Shown: positions 51,356 to 59,221 of the stretch, piece after piece
Position numbering within the stretch: position 1 is the stretch's first letter
How the letters are laid out: each line of letters opens with the position of its first letter
Source of the DNA: Pseudopedobacter sp035496935
GTDB taxonomy: Bacteria > Bacteroidota > Bacteroidia > Sphingobacteriales > Sphingobacteriaceae
Reading direction: 5' to 3'
NCBI GenBank assembly: GCA_035496935.1
Contig: DATJED010000023.1
Location: 372,001 to 436,000, forward strand
Length of the DNA stretch: 64,000 nucleotides
Program-made: the position numbers and the translations under genes
The notes under the pieces: generated by a model
Databases searched by the model: none
Told to the model about the DNA's origin: nothing
Seen by the model: the letters and a program-made list of their open reading frames with translations, nothing else

Positions 51356-51901
51356 ATGAGCAGAAAGTATAAATTTTACAATAAGGAAGGACTGCACTTT
51401 GTGAGCTTTGCCACAGTGTACTGGCTGGATGTTTTTGTAAGGGATTTATATTTTGACAGGATGCTTGAAAGCTTGGATTATTGCAGAAAGGAAAAAGGCA
51501 TGGAAATTTTTTGCTGGTGTATAATGCCCAGCCATGTGCACTTGATATTTAGGGCAAAGGACAATAATCCGGGAGAATTATTGAAGAGCCTGAAAACATT
51601 TACATCAAAAGCCTTACAGCATGAAATTGAAAACAATATGCAGGAAAGCAGAAAGGAATGGATGCTATGGCTAATGGAGCGGGCAGGTTTAAAAAACAGC
51701 AATGTAAAGAGACGGCAGTTCTGGCAACAGCATAACCATCCGATAGAATTATGGAGCGCAGAAGTGATAGACCAGAAAGTAGATTATATACATCAGAACC
51801 CGGTAGTATCCGGTTTTGTTACCGAAGCACACTATTGGAAGTACAGTAGTGCAATTGATTATAGTGGTGGAAAGGGAGTTTTAGATATAGACTTTGTATA
51901 A
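51356..51901 (+). CDS. REP-associated tyrosine transposase (RAYT, TnpA-REP family)
   Basis: 181 residues of the IS200-like Y1 fold. The metal-binding HUH motif is His60-Val-His62 in MPSHVHLIFR; the catalytic Tyr144 is in VDYIHQNPVVSG. Other family marks are FCWCIMPSHVHL, GELLKSLKTFTSKAL and the final HYWKYSSAIDYSGG. Such single-domain proteins nick and move short REP palindromes, not themselves. REP copies in opposite orientation sit directly at both ends (51314-51339 and 51912-51936), and three more lie at 53380-53580, so this is an intact REPtron. Full length and with catalytic residues in place, so presumably active. Confidence 0.92.
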   Translation: MSRKYKFYNKEGLHFVSFATVYWLDVFVRDLYFDRMLESLDYCRKEKGMEIFCWCIMPSHVHLIFRAKDNNPGELLKSLKTFTSKALQHEIENNMQESRKEWMLWLMERAGLKNSNVKRRQFWQQHNHPIELWSAEVIDQKVDYIHQNPVVSGFVTEAHYWKYSSAIDYSGGKGVLDIDFV

Positions 51902-51911
51902 GGTAGAAAAT

Positions 51912-51936
51912 GAACGAGCTACAAGCTCGCACTAGC
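51912..51936. repeat. REP palindrome copy 2 (inverted)
   Basis: GAACGAGCTACAAGCTCGCA followed by CTAGC, the reverse of copy 1. It starts 10 bases after the RAYT stop, so the transposase gene is bracketed by inverted REPs. Confidence 0.75.
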
Positions 51937-51955
51937 GGATAACTCGACAAATAGA

Positions 51956-52435
51956 ATGACTAAAATAAATTTTCAAATACTAAGGCCTAACGACCAGGCA
52001 ACATTTCAACTTATTGCCGACTGGTATTTAAGTGAATGGAAAATTCCTAGTGACAAAACAATTCAAAGATTAGAAACCATTACGGCAGACAATTCGCAAT
52101 TTCAAATTTTAATGACTCTGGAAGGCACTCCTATTTCGACAGGCGGACTTTATAACCACATTGGACTTCTCGACAAAGAACCAAGGCTTAAAATTCACAA
52201 ACATTGGTTAGCACTGGTTTACACGATCCCAGAAAAAAGACATCAAGGTTATGGCGCATTAATTTGTAAACACATTCAAGACCATTCAAAAAGTTTAGGC
52301 ATTGATACAGTGCATTTATTTACTGATACCGCAGAGAATTTATATAAGCGGCTCGGCTGGACTGAAACGGAAAGACTTGCAATAGGTGACAGAAATGTTG
52401 TAGTAATGAAAAAGGAATTGCTAAATGAATACTGA
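51956..52435 (+). CDS. GNAT family N-acetyltransferase
   Basis: 159 residues. The acetyl-CoA binding motif is LVYTIPEKRHQGYGALICKHIQDHSKSLG (QGYG as the R/QxxGxG/A loop), with TVHLFTDTAENLYKRLGWTETER at the C-terminus. Target unknown. It lies within the 66-bp direct repeat pair together with the RAYT gene, 19 bases beyond the second REP, so it may be a passenger. No signal peptide. Confidence 0.9.
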   Translation: MTKINFQILRPNDQATFQLIADWYLSEWKIPSDKTIQRLETITADNSQFQILMTLEGTPISTGGLYNHIGLLDKEPRLKIHKHWLALVYTIPEKRHQGYGALICKHIQDHSKSLGIDTVHLFTDTAENLYKRLGWTETERLAIGDRNVVVMKKELLNEY

Positions 52436-52899
52436 CAATAAAAATCCCGGTCTGGCATAGATCCCCACCTAGCGCAAGTCTTCCGTGGGATGGCAAAAGC
52501 ATTAGGAGACTTGTGCTTTAATAAGGCAACATAAATTTGCTAGCAATGCACAAGTCGGGCTTGCCCTCAAGGCACTCGCACTAAGCCTTTGCGCGAGTAG
52601 GGGATACTAAGTAAAAAACGCCAACACATAAACACAAATTTGTGTTATAATGGCTTAACTGCTTTACATTATTTCATTGCAATTAACTAAATTTATACAG
52701 GCAGGTAAGCAACTACCGGTTTACTGTTCTGCAAGGGTCACTTAAATTTAAACCAGAAAACCGAGGTCTGTATCCTGCACTCGAAGAGATAAAGGCAGTT
52801 TATCCCAAACGGAGTCCTCGGCCTGCTAAAACCGTTTAAGAAATCCTGAAAAAAACAATTTGTAAACCATATCTTTAATTTTATATAAAAAAAAACACG
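52436..52899. other. 464-base gap with repeats
   Basis: Contains CTAGCGCAAGTCTTCCGTGG (52471-52490) with AGACTTGTGC (52507-52516) as a foldback, which looks like a second REP family. AAGTCGGGCTTGCCCTCAAG and GGCACTCGCACTAAGC (52552-52586) are similar to 53511-53540. The right copy of the 66-bp repeat is at 52633-52698. A near -7 box TATCTTTA (52870-52877) precedes the DUF2059 gene. No reading frame. Confidence 0.5.
52633..52698. repeat. 66-bp direct repeat, right copy
   Basis: About 89 percent identical to 51244-51309. Its start forms a perfect 16-bp palindrome AACACAAATTTGTGTT (52631-52646). The two copies bracket the RAYT and acetyltransferase genes (1.3 kb). Confidence 0.75.
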
Positions 52900-53364
52900 A
52901 TGAAAAAAACATTACTAGTAGCGTTACTTATTGCCACAACCTGCTTTGGTAGCTTTGCGCAGGACAAAAAAGCAGAGATCAAAAAACTGTTCGACCTCAT
53001 GAGTTCCGAAAAAATGATGGCACAAACCATGAATAACATAATGAACGCGATGAAACAGCAGATGGCAAGCAATATCCAGGGTAACGATGCTAAGGCAAAA
53101 ATGGATAAGATGTCTGCTTATCTTACAGAAGAAACCACTACCATGCTAAAAAGTATGATTAACGAAGATATGGTTGGCCTTTACGATAAACATTTTACCG
53201 AAGCAGAAATAAAGGATTTCATCGCTTTTTACCAATCGCCATCGGGCCAAAAATTCCTTACAGAAACACCAGCGCTTACCGGTGAGTTAATGGGCATCTT
53301 GATGCAGAAATACATGCCGGCTTTCCGCGAAAGAATGAAAGCCAAAATGGAGGAGCTGAAGTAG
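52900..53364 (+). CDS. DUF2059 domain exported protein
   Basis: 154 residues with a signal peptide (MKKTLLVALLIATTCFGSFA, cleaved before Gln). DUF2059 features: KKLFDLMSSEKMMAQTMNNIMNAM at the N-terminus and LYDKHFTEAEIKDFIAFYQSPSGQKFLTETPAL in the centre, ending in a charged helix. Periplasmic, function unknown. The stop is followed within 16 bases by the REP cluster at 53380, which may end transcription by its hairpins. Confidence 0.88.
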   Translation: MKKTLLVALLIATTCFGSFAQDKKAEIKKLFDLMSSEKMMAQTMNNIMNAMKQQMASNIQGNDAKAKMDKMSAYLTEETTTMLKSMINEDMVGLYDKHFTEAEIKDFIAFYQSPSGQKFLTETPALTGELMGILMQKYMPAFRERMKAKMEELK

Positions 53365-53379
53365 GTCCCTTAAGGGTTA

Positions 53380-53580
53380 GCTGGTGCGAGCTTGTAGCTC
53401 GTACCAATAAAAAATGTCGCTGGGGCAATGAGTGAAAACAGATTTATATGAAGGAACGAGCTACAAGCTCGCACCAGCGAGCGAATATAAATTCAATAAC
53501 AATGCAAAAGCCAAGCTTGCCTCAAGGCATTTGCACTAAGCTACAAGCTCCTCAGCTGGTGCGAGCTTGTAGCTTGTACC
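53380..53580. repeat. REP cluster (three copies, BIME-like)
   Basis: Copies at 53380-53405 (plus), 53453-53478 (inverted) and 53555-53580 (plus), plus a fragment GCTACAAGCTC at 53540-53550. The two plus copies share GTACCAATAAAAAATGTC after the REP (53401-53418 and 53576-53593), giving about 40 bp with one mismatch. Consensus GCTGGTGCGAGCTTGTAGCT. Same family as the REPs beside the RAYT gene at 51356. Confidence 0.8.
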
Positions 53581-53643
53581 AATAAAAAATGTCCCAGATC
53601 AGATAGGGGGGATTCATGTTTTATAAGAGTCCCAGCTCGTTAA

Positions 53644-54246
53644 TTACTCAACATCTTTAAACTGCCGGTCCAAACGTTCTAAGTTTTCAATCATTTCCTG
53701 GAAGTTTTGCTCTTCTTTTTTGATGTAATTTTTCAGGAAAAACAGGTAATAGATAACAAACCAAGCAACAGTAATTACGGCAACGCTTACAACGTATAAT
53801 GTACCTAACTTGTAGGCAAGCTCAATAAAGTAAAAAGCCGTACCCAAACTTAGGGTGGCGCTATAAATTTTATAGTCTCTGGTATGTTGCCTATGTCTTT
53901 GCGCCCTAAATGTTTTGATGAAACGGATATGGTCTTGTGGTTTATCAAAAAGCGTATTACTATTGGCAATACGTTTAAGGTTTAAAGTTTGGATAGCTAT
54001 AAAGTAAACACCGCAAGCAAAAACAATTGCTAAACCTAAATACGATGTCCACAAAGAAAAATCTGCCCTAAATGAAAGATAAACGATCATTACCATGGCC
54101 AGTAGCATGAATAATAATTCCCTAAAAATCTTTACGCTCAGTTTGTTTCTGCTTGTTTTATACTGAGTAATAATCTCTTTATAATCAAGCTTTGGAGCAA
54201 TCTTTTGCTCGTTCCAGATGCCAACTAATGAATCAAAGTCTTTCAT
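53644..54246 (-). CDS. Membrane protein paired with ECF sigma factor (possible anti-sigma)
   Basis: 200 residues with four hydrophobic helices (LLFMLLAMVMIVYLSFRA, YLGLAIVFACGVYFIAIQTL, ATLSLGTAFYFIELAYKL, YVVSVAVITVAWFVIYYLFFL) and a basic C-terminal tail. It overlaps the sigma gene by 14 bases, so synthesis is tied to it. The N-terminal SLVGIWNEQKIAPKLDYKEI could bind the sigma factor, but there is no ZAS-type zinc motif. Anti-sigma role inferred from position only. Confidence 0.72.
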   Translation of the reverse strand: MKDFDSLVGIWNEQKIAPKLDYKEIITQYKTSRNKLSVKIFRELLFMLLAMVMIVYLSFRADFSLWTSYLGLAIVFACGVYFIAIQTLNLKRIANSNTLFDKPQDHIRFIKTFRAQRHRQHTRDYKIYSATLSLGTAFYFIELAYKLGTLYVVSVAVITVAWFVIYYLFFLKNYIKKEEQNFQEMIENLERLDRQFKDVE

Positions 54247-54730
54247 GTTGATTGTATAATTCGGTAAGCTTGTGTTTAATTCTGTGTATTTTAACGCGGA
54301 GGTTGCCTTCAGAAATGCCCGAAATCTCTGCTATTTCGGGGTAAGGAACTTCATCCATCACCATCGTAATAATAATTCTTTCGTTTTCATCAAGCTTGGC
54401 AATACATTTATAAAGTGTTGCTACCTGCTCGTTTTTTTCTGATATTTCTTCTTCTTTATTCTCGATGATATTTGGCGTAAGTTCATCTTTGGCAGCTCTT
54501 TTTTCTTTCTTGAGGTAGGTAAGGCAAGTGTTTACCGCAATTCGGTAAATCCATGTAGAAATCATTGCTTGGTTTCTAAACTTCTCTAAATTTTGCCAAA
54601 CCTTTAAAAAAGTTTCCTGCAATAAGTCATTCGCAGCATCGCTATCGCCGGTATAACCCAAACATAAATGATATATCTTTTTAGAATTAGCCTTAAAAAT
54701 TTCCTGAAAGGCTTGCTCTTTGTCCGACAT
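54233..54730 (-). CDS. ECF-type RNA polymerase sigma factor
   Basis: 165 residues with region 2 (YHLCLGYTGDSDAANDLLQETFLKVWQNLEKFRNQAMISTWIYRIAVNTCLTYL) and region 4 (LDENERIIITMVMDEVPYPEIAEISGISEGNLRVKIHRIKHKL), the usual ECF plan without region 1. It overlaps the downstream membrane protein gene. Target promoters unknown. The 51 bases upstream of the ATG show no obvious -7 box. Confidence 0.93.
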   Translation of the reverse strand: MSDKEQAFQEIFKANSKKIYHLCLGYTGDSDAANDLLQETFLKVWQNLEKFRNQAMISTWIYRIAVNTCLTYLKKEKRAAKDELTPNIIENKEEEISEKNEQVATLYKCIAKLDENERIIITMVMDEVPYPEIAEISGISEGNLRVKIHRIKHKLTELYNQHERL

Positions 54731-54781
54731 TTGACGCGTTAATTTTTGGTTTAGATGCTTGGCCAGTTATATTGTTACAGC

Positions 54782-55300
54782 TCAATGCAAATCTCGTTCG
54801 TGGAAAGTTCTTCTGCGTTTTAACAGCGTAATCAAATCATCAAATTGTGATTGATAATCGAACTGGAAATCATCCTCTAACTTAGGGATAACTTTAATGA
54901 GCCTTTTGAGCTGGCTAATTAATATCCCGATAGTTGCTTTTTGATTGATGGTGACAATTGGATGTTCAATAAATTGCTTGCAAAAAGCAAGAACAATTTC
55001 TGCTTCTAAGTGCTTGGTGGCAATAAATTTAATGTGTTTGTTTACTAATCTAAGCAACTTTCTGATTTGTTTTGTTGCCGAATAAATACTTGGATGAAGA
55101 TGGTCAAATTCCTTGATAATCAATATTTTTACGTCTTCTACATAATCTTCCTTTTTATCGGCGTAAAACAGCAAAAAGTGTAACAGTTCTTTGTTTTCTG
55201 TCTTGTGTTTTGCCAGCCTTAAACATAATTCTTTAAGTTCTGGAGCTTGTAAAAAGTTGAGTTCTTTTTTTAATTCGGCTAATTTGGGGCTTTCTATCAT
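54782..55300 (-). CDS. Uncharacterised helical protein (172 aa)
   Basis: Mostly alpha-helical and charged, no signal peptide or membrane segment: SPKLAELKKELNFLQAPELKELCLRLAKHKTENKELLHFLLFYADKKEDYVEDV, later SQLKRLIKVIPKLEDDFQFDYQSQFDDLITLLKRRRTFHERDL. I do not recognise the family. It lies 51 bases upstream of the sigma gene on the same strand and could be the first gene of that operon. Confidence 0.68.
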   Translation of the reverse strand: MIESPKLAELKKELNFLQAPELKELCLRLAKHKTENKELLHFLLFYADKKEDYVEDVKILIIKEFDHLHPSIYSATKQIRKLLRLVNKHIKFIATKHLEAEIVLAFCKQFIEHPIVTINQKATIGILISQLKRLIKVIPKLEDDFQFDYQSQFDDLITLLKRRRTFHERDLH

Positions 55301-55458
55301 TCACTTGGTCAACTCAGTAAATTATACTTTGTTATAAATCCGAAACTAAATTAATGAAATTTAAGGCAATCACCTTAATAACGCTACTGGTTTCTGTTTG
55401 TTTTTAAACGGTATTAGTTTTAAATTAAATGAAACAGCAGTTTATTGGCATTAGCTGC

Positions 55459-55466
55459 TATATTTG
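55459..55466 (+). promoter_or_regulatory. -7 box of the gene at 55500
   Basis: TATATTTG, a perfect TAnnTTTG, 33 bases before the ATG at 55500. Leaves a leader of ordinary length. Confidence 0.5.
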
Positions 55467-55499
55467 TGTCTCGTGTTTTAGAGTTAAAATAGAATTATA

Positions 55500-55985
55500 A
55501 TGAGCGAAAGAGGAAAGAAGATTTTTTTAATAATATGTATTACCGTTCCGTTTTTATTGTACTGCATTTATTATTATTCTATTATGATAAAAAATGCGCC
55601 GTTTAAATTTTCAGAACTGGAAAATATTTCGGTACAAGCGGGTGTAGGTAAGCATTTAGATAAATCCTTTTCTTCTAAAACCGGAGATTACCAGTACATC
55701 AACAATCAAGACTCTTTGGTTAAACAAAAGGTACAGCTTTCAAAAGATGATTTACTTTATCTACACCGTAAAGCTGTGGATTTAGGATTTTGGAACTGGC
55801 CAGAAGAAATGATTGGCGATACCAGCGCAAAATCTCCTCGCTATGTAATTGAGTATGATTATCAGCGCAAAAAGAAAGTTGTTGAAATTGATGGCGCTTA
55901 TGAAGGCGACCCAAAATTGAAAGATGCTGCTTTGGAGTTGATAGAAACAATAAATAAATCTATAAACGACGCTGCCGATAGGTAG
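55500..55985 (+). CDS. Membrane-anchored protein of unknown function (161 aa)
   Basis: One N-terminal transmembrane helix (IFLIICITVPFLLYCIYYYSI) and a soluble, probably periplasmic domain (SLVKQKVQLSKDDLLYLHRKAVDLGFWNWPEEM, KSPRYVIEYDYQRKKKVVEIDG). No family recognised; the pattern of short beta strands around IEYDYQ and VVEID is the only hint. Convergent with the acetyltransferase gene, with a strong hairpin between them. Confidence 0.65.
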   Translation: MSERGKKIFLIICITVPFLLYCIYYYSIMIKNAPFKFSELENISVQAGVGKHLDKSFSSKTGDYQYINNQDSLVKQKVQLSKDDLLYLHRKAVDLGFWNWPEEMIGDTSAKSPRYVIEYDYQRKKKVVEIDGAYEGDPKLKDAALELIETINKSINDAADR

Positions 55986-55992
55986 CAAGCCT

Positions 55993-56025
55993 AACTCCGG
56001 CCCTCTCCGAAAAGGAGAGGGAGTT
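55993..56025. terminator. Strong hairpin between convergent genes
   Basis: CCCTCTCC (56001-56008), loop GAAAA, GGAGAGGG (56014-56021), flanked by AACTC/AGTT. No T-run; the GGCCCTCTCC word is common in Sphingobacteriaceae intergenic repeats, so it may be both a repeat and a stop signal. Confidence 0.5.
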
Positions 56026-56061
56026 ATCTCTAGACCAATGAACCGAGTTAAAGAGCCAAAA

Positions 56062-56553
56062 CTACCCAACTCCCACAACTTTACTTCTCCGCTCAAATAA
56101 TATCACATTGTGCCATAGGCCATCTAAAATGCCCAAACGTTCGCGGTAGCCAACTCTTCTGAAACCTGATTTCTCATGCAAACGGATGGTTGGTTTATTG
56201 TCTTCAAAAATTTGTGCCTGCAATGTCCAAATCCCGTTTTCTTCGCTGTGCCTAATTACATGTTCCATCAGTACAAAACCAAGCCCTAAACCTTTACAGG
56301 CTGGGTGCGCATAAATACTAATTTCGGCCACCCCTTTATCAACACAATCATTCTCAACTTCTCTTAGCGCTACCCAAGCGCCAACTCGTTCATCTATTTC
56401 GCAAATTAACCGCGAGTGTGCTAAATGTTTGGCATCCCATTCTTCCCAATCGGGTACATCTGTTTCAAATGTGGCTGTTTTTGTTGCAATTCCTAATTCG
56501 TATATTTTCTTAACCGATTCCCAGTGTTGTTGTTCTAAAGGCTTTACAAGCAT
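56062..56553 (-). CDS. GNAT N-acetyltransferase, phosphinothricin acetyltransferase-like
   Basis: 163 residues. AEISIYAHPACKGLGLGFVLMEHVIRHSEENGIWTLQAQIFEDNKPTIRLHEKSGFRRVGYRERLGILDGLWHNVILFER is the GNAT core with KGLGLG as the CoA loop and the GFRRVGYRERLG signature shared with the Pat/Bar branch. Probably acetylates a small amine; herbicide detoxification is only a family label. Apparently monocistronic. Confidence 0.9.
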   Translation of the reverse strand: MLVKPLEQQHWESVKKIYELGIATKTATFETDVPDWEEWDAKHLAHSRLICEIDERVGAWVALREVENDCVDKGVAEISIYAHPACKGLGLGFVLMEHVIRHSEENGIWTLQAQIFEDNKPTIRLHEKSGFRRVGYRERLGILDGLWHNVILFERRSKVVGVG

Positions 56554-56590
56554 AATTTATGTTGTTTTCTATGTTTTTGTTAATGCTAAT

Positions 56591-57160
56591 TTAAATTATA
56601 TCCGCAATTATCGTTTTTAATGCTGGCAAAACGTCTTCTTTAAACCATGGATTTTTAGCCTGCCAAATATTGTTCCGTCCGGATGGATGTGGCAACGGAA
56701 AATATAAAGGAAGATATTCTGCATAACTTTTTACAGTTTCTGTTAATGTTAGTTTGGCATTTTTTCCTAAGTAATAGTTTTGGGCGTAAGATCCTACCAA
56801 CAATATAATTTTTTGTTCGGGCATTAAGGTTAAAAGTTGCTGATGCCACGCCGGTGCACACTCCTTCCTTGGTGGTAAATCGCCGCTTTTACCTGTTCCC
56901 GGGTAGCAAAAGGCCATCGGCATCAACGCAAAATAGTCGGTATCGTAAAACAATTCCTTATCCACACCTAACCAGCTCCGCAAGTTGTCCCCACTCTTAT
57001 CGTTCCATGGGATGTGCGTTTCATGCACTTTTTTGCCTGGCGCTTGCCCTACAATAATTACTTTGCTTTTTTCGCCGGCAAGCATTACCGGGTTTACACC
57101 AAAGGGCAGGTGGTGTTCGCAAAGTCTACAGGCTTTAATCTGATTTAAAAGAGTTTTCAT
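56591..57160 (-). CDS. Uracil-DNA glycosylase family protein
   Basis: 189 residues. MKTLLNQIKACRLCEHHLPFG gives a CxxC pair of the iron-sulfur type; motif 1 is VIIVGQAPGKKVHETHIPWNDKSGD, followed by RSWLGVDKELF, and motif 2 near the C-terminus is LPLYFPLPHPSGRN. Removes uracil from DNA in base excision repair; subfamily is not certain because the second cysteine pair is incomplete. Divergent from the DsbA-like gene. Confidence 0.88.
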   Translation of the reverse strand: MKTLLNQIKACRLCEHHLPFGVNPVMLAGEKSKVIIVGQAPGKKVHETHIPWNDKSGDNLRSWLGVDKELFYDTDYFALMPMAFCYPGTGKSGDLPPRKECAPAWHQQLLTLMPEQKIILLVGSYAQNYYLGKNAKLTLTETVKSYAEYLPLYFPLPHPSGRNNIWQAKNPWFKEDVLPALKTIIADII

Positions 57161-57294
57161 GCTTACGGTTAAACATAATGAATATTTGTTTTTCTACCAT
57201 CATTTTAGCTACTGTATATTTATTGATGATAAATCTCCGACAAAACCACGTTTTTTCGGCCTCTTTTATAATCACATTTGACCATCGTTAAACA

Positions 57295-57322
57295 TTTGTT
57301 GCTGTTTTTTGATTTAGCTTTG
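57295..57322 (+). promoter_or_regulatory. Promoter of the DsbA-like gene
   Basis: TAGCTTTG (57315-57322) fits TAnnTTTG and TTTG (57295-57298) lies 16 bases upstream. Four bases (TAAT) separate the box from the ATG at 57327. Confidence 0.65.
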
Positions 57323-57326
57323 TAAT

Positions 57327-57977
57327 ATGGTAAACAGCAAGTTGGAAATTATTTACGTATATGATGCCCTTTGTGGTTGGTGCTACGGATTTAGCGGAGT
57401 AATGTCTAAAATTTATCAGGAATATAAAAATGAATTCGGTTTTGAGGTTATTTCTGGCGGGATGGTTTTAGGCGATAGGGAAGGCCCGATTTCTAATTCC
57501 GCAGAATTGATTAAAAGCCATTTGCCAAGAATTGAAGAAACCACCGGCGCAGTATTTGGCGACGGTTTTTGGAAAGTTTTGGAAGAAGGAACCCAGTTTC
57601 AAAGTTCAGAAAAGCCATCCATAGCTTTAGCGGTTTTTAAATCTTTTTATCCCGAAAAAGCAGTTTTGTTTGCTGCCGATATACAAAAAGCAACGTTTGT
57701 TAACGGTGCTGATTTATCGCTTGATGAATCTTACCTGCCAATCATCAGTAAGTACGAAATCCCTGCTGACGATTTTTTACAAAAGCTGAACAGCGAAGAA
57801 TTTAAGCAGGCAGCTTATTACGATTTTGCACTTGCAAAACAATTGCAGGTAAGTGGCTATCCGGCAGCGTTTATAAAAGTTGATGATCGTAATTTTTACA
57901 TGATCGCCAAAGGTTACGCCGATTATGAAACCATGAAGCTCAGAATCGCGAATGTTTTAAGCCAGCTATCAGTATGA
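57327..57977 (+). CDS. DsbA family thioredoxin-fold protein (FrnE-like)
   Basis: 216 residues, no signal peptide, so cytosolic. The redox motif CGWC is at residues 14-17 (VYDALCGWCYGFSGVM), and the C-terminal cis-Pro loop reads LQVSGYPAAFIKV. A helical insertion (residues 50-150) is typical of FrnE-type oxidoreductases. Probable thiol-disulfide or polyketide-like isomerase role; partner unknown. Its stop overlaps the start of the next gene by four bases (ATGA). Confidence 0.9.
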   Translation: MVNSKLEIIYVYDALCGWCYGFSGVMSKIYQEYKNEFGFEVISGGMVLGDREGPISNSAELIKSHLPRIEETTGAVFGDGFWKVLEEGTQFQSSEKPSIALAVFKSFYPEKAVLFAADIQKATFVNGADLSLDESYLPIISKYEIPADDFLQKLNSEEFKQAAYYDFALAKQLQVSGYPAAFIKVDDRNFYMIAKGYADYETMKLRIANVLSQLSV

Positions 57978-58861
57978 AAAACATAGCGATAATTGGCGCA
58001 ACCGGTTTGCTGGGCAAGCCAGTTGCTCGTCAGCTTATTTCTGCCGGGTTTAATGTTACCATTATCACCAGAAACATTGAAAAAGCTAAAGCCATTTTTC
58101 CGGATACTAAAGTGCTTTACGGTGATTTAGCTGATAAATCCTCTCTTATAAGCGCTTTGCAAGGACAAGAAGTTGTTTACCTGAACCTTCATATTAATCC
58201 AAATGTTCGTCGGCATGATTTTATTGTGGAAACCGATGGGTTAATAAATTTTTTGGATGTTGCTAAGCAGGTTGGCATTAAGCGGATTGCATATTTGTCA
58301 TCAATGGTTAAGGATTACCAAAGCGAAAGCATTTTTAAATGGTGGGTTTTTGATGCAAAACAAAAGGCAGTGCAGTTAATAAAAGGCGCAGGCTTGCCAT
58401 ACACCGTTTTTACTGCCTCTAGTTTTATGGAAAACTTTACCAAAGAAGGTGGTTTTATGAACGTAAACAGTTTGAACTTGGTAGGTAAATCAAATGCGAA
58501 ATTGTTTTGGATAAGCGCAAATGATTACGCAAAGCAGGTTTGCAAGTCTTTTGAAATACTAACAGACGAAAACAGGGAATACTACATTCAAGGGCCACAA
58601 AGCTATACAACCGAAGAAGCGCTAAATATTTTCCGCCAATTTTACCGTTTAAAAAAGCTTAATATTGTTAGGATTCCAATTTTTAGCTTGTTTCTAATGA
58701 GCCGGTTTTCATCGAGGCTTAACTACGCTTTTAAATTGATTCAGGCAAAAAATCATTACGATGAAAAATTTAAAGCACAATTTACTTGGGATGAGCTAGG
58801 TAGGCCAACAGAAACTATTGAACAGTTTACGTTAAGGATTGCGGGTGAACCAAACTCATAA
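57974..58861 (+). CDS. NmrA-like NAD(P)-binding protein
   Basis: 295 residues. The N-terminal Rossmann motif is IAIIGATGLLGKPVARQL (GATGxxG), followed by VLYGDLADKSSLISALQGQEVVYLNLH and KRIAYLSSMVKD. The C-terminal part varies as in the NmrA/atypical SDR group (FTASSFMENFTKEGGFM). No classical YxxxK catalytic pair seen, so it may sense the cofactor or act on unknown substrates. Second gene of the DsbA-like unit. Confidence 0.85.
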   Translation: MKNIAIIGATGLLGKPVARQLISAGFNVTIITRNIEKAKAIFPDTKVLYGDLADKSSLISALQGQEVVYLNLHINPNVRRHDFIVETDGLINFLDVAKQVGIKRIAYLSSMVKDYQSESIFKWWVFDAKQKAVQLIKGAGLPYTVFTASSFMENFTKEGGFMNVNSLNLVGKSNAKLFWISANDYAKQVCKSFEILTDENREYYIQGPQSYTTEEALNIFRQFYRLKKLNIVRIPIFSLFLMSRFSSRLNYAFKLIQAKNHYDEKFKAQFTWDELGRPTETIEQFTLRIAGEPNS

Positions 58862-58940
58862 TTTTAGAACTGTTCTATATTAAAGCCAATTGTCCTTTAG
58901 CGGGCAATTTTTTGTTAGTTTCGTTTTAAAATTTATAAAA

Positions 58941-59165
58941 ATGTCTAAAACAAAACTTACAGTTAATAGTAATGGCTCGTTAAGAGTACAGGGTGATTTT
59001 GAAATTGTAGATAAAGAAGGAAACGTTTATAATTTACAGGGACGCGATTTGGTTTCTATTTGTAGATGTGGCTTATCGCAGAATAAACCGTTTTGTGATG
59101 GCTCTCATAAAGGCCATTTTGAGCATGAAGCTGTGGCTTTTGACTTGCCTCCTAAAAAGGTTTAA
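58941..59165 (+). CDS. CDGSH iron-sulfur domain protein
   Basis: 74 residues from ATG 58941 (MSKTKLTVNSNGSLRV); the longer frame from 58890 has no support. The CDGSH motif is ISICRCGLSQNKPFCDGSHKGHF with the three Cys and one His that hold a [2Fe-2S] cluster. Probably electron transfer or sensing; partner not known. Sits 79 bases after the NmrA-like gene, maybe in the same transcript. Confidence 0.93.
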   Translation: MSKTKLTVNSNGSLRVQGDFEIVDKEGNVYNLQGRDLVSICRCGLSQNKPFCDGSHKGHFEHEAVAFDLPPKKV

Positions 59166-59221
59166 ATTTTCTATTGAGACTTATGAAGTTTATAAAACTC
59201 CTTAAGTCTTGATTTATTTGC

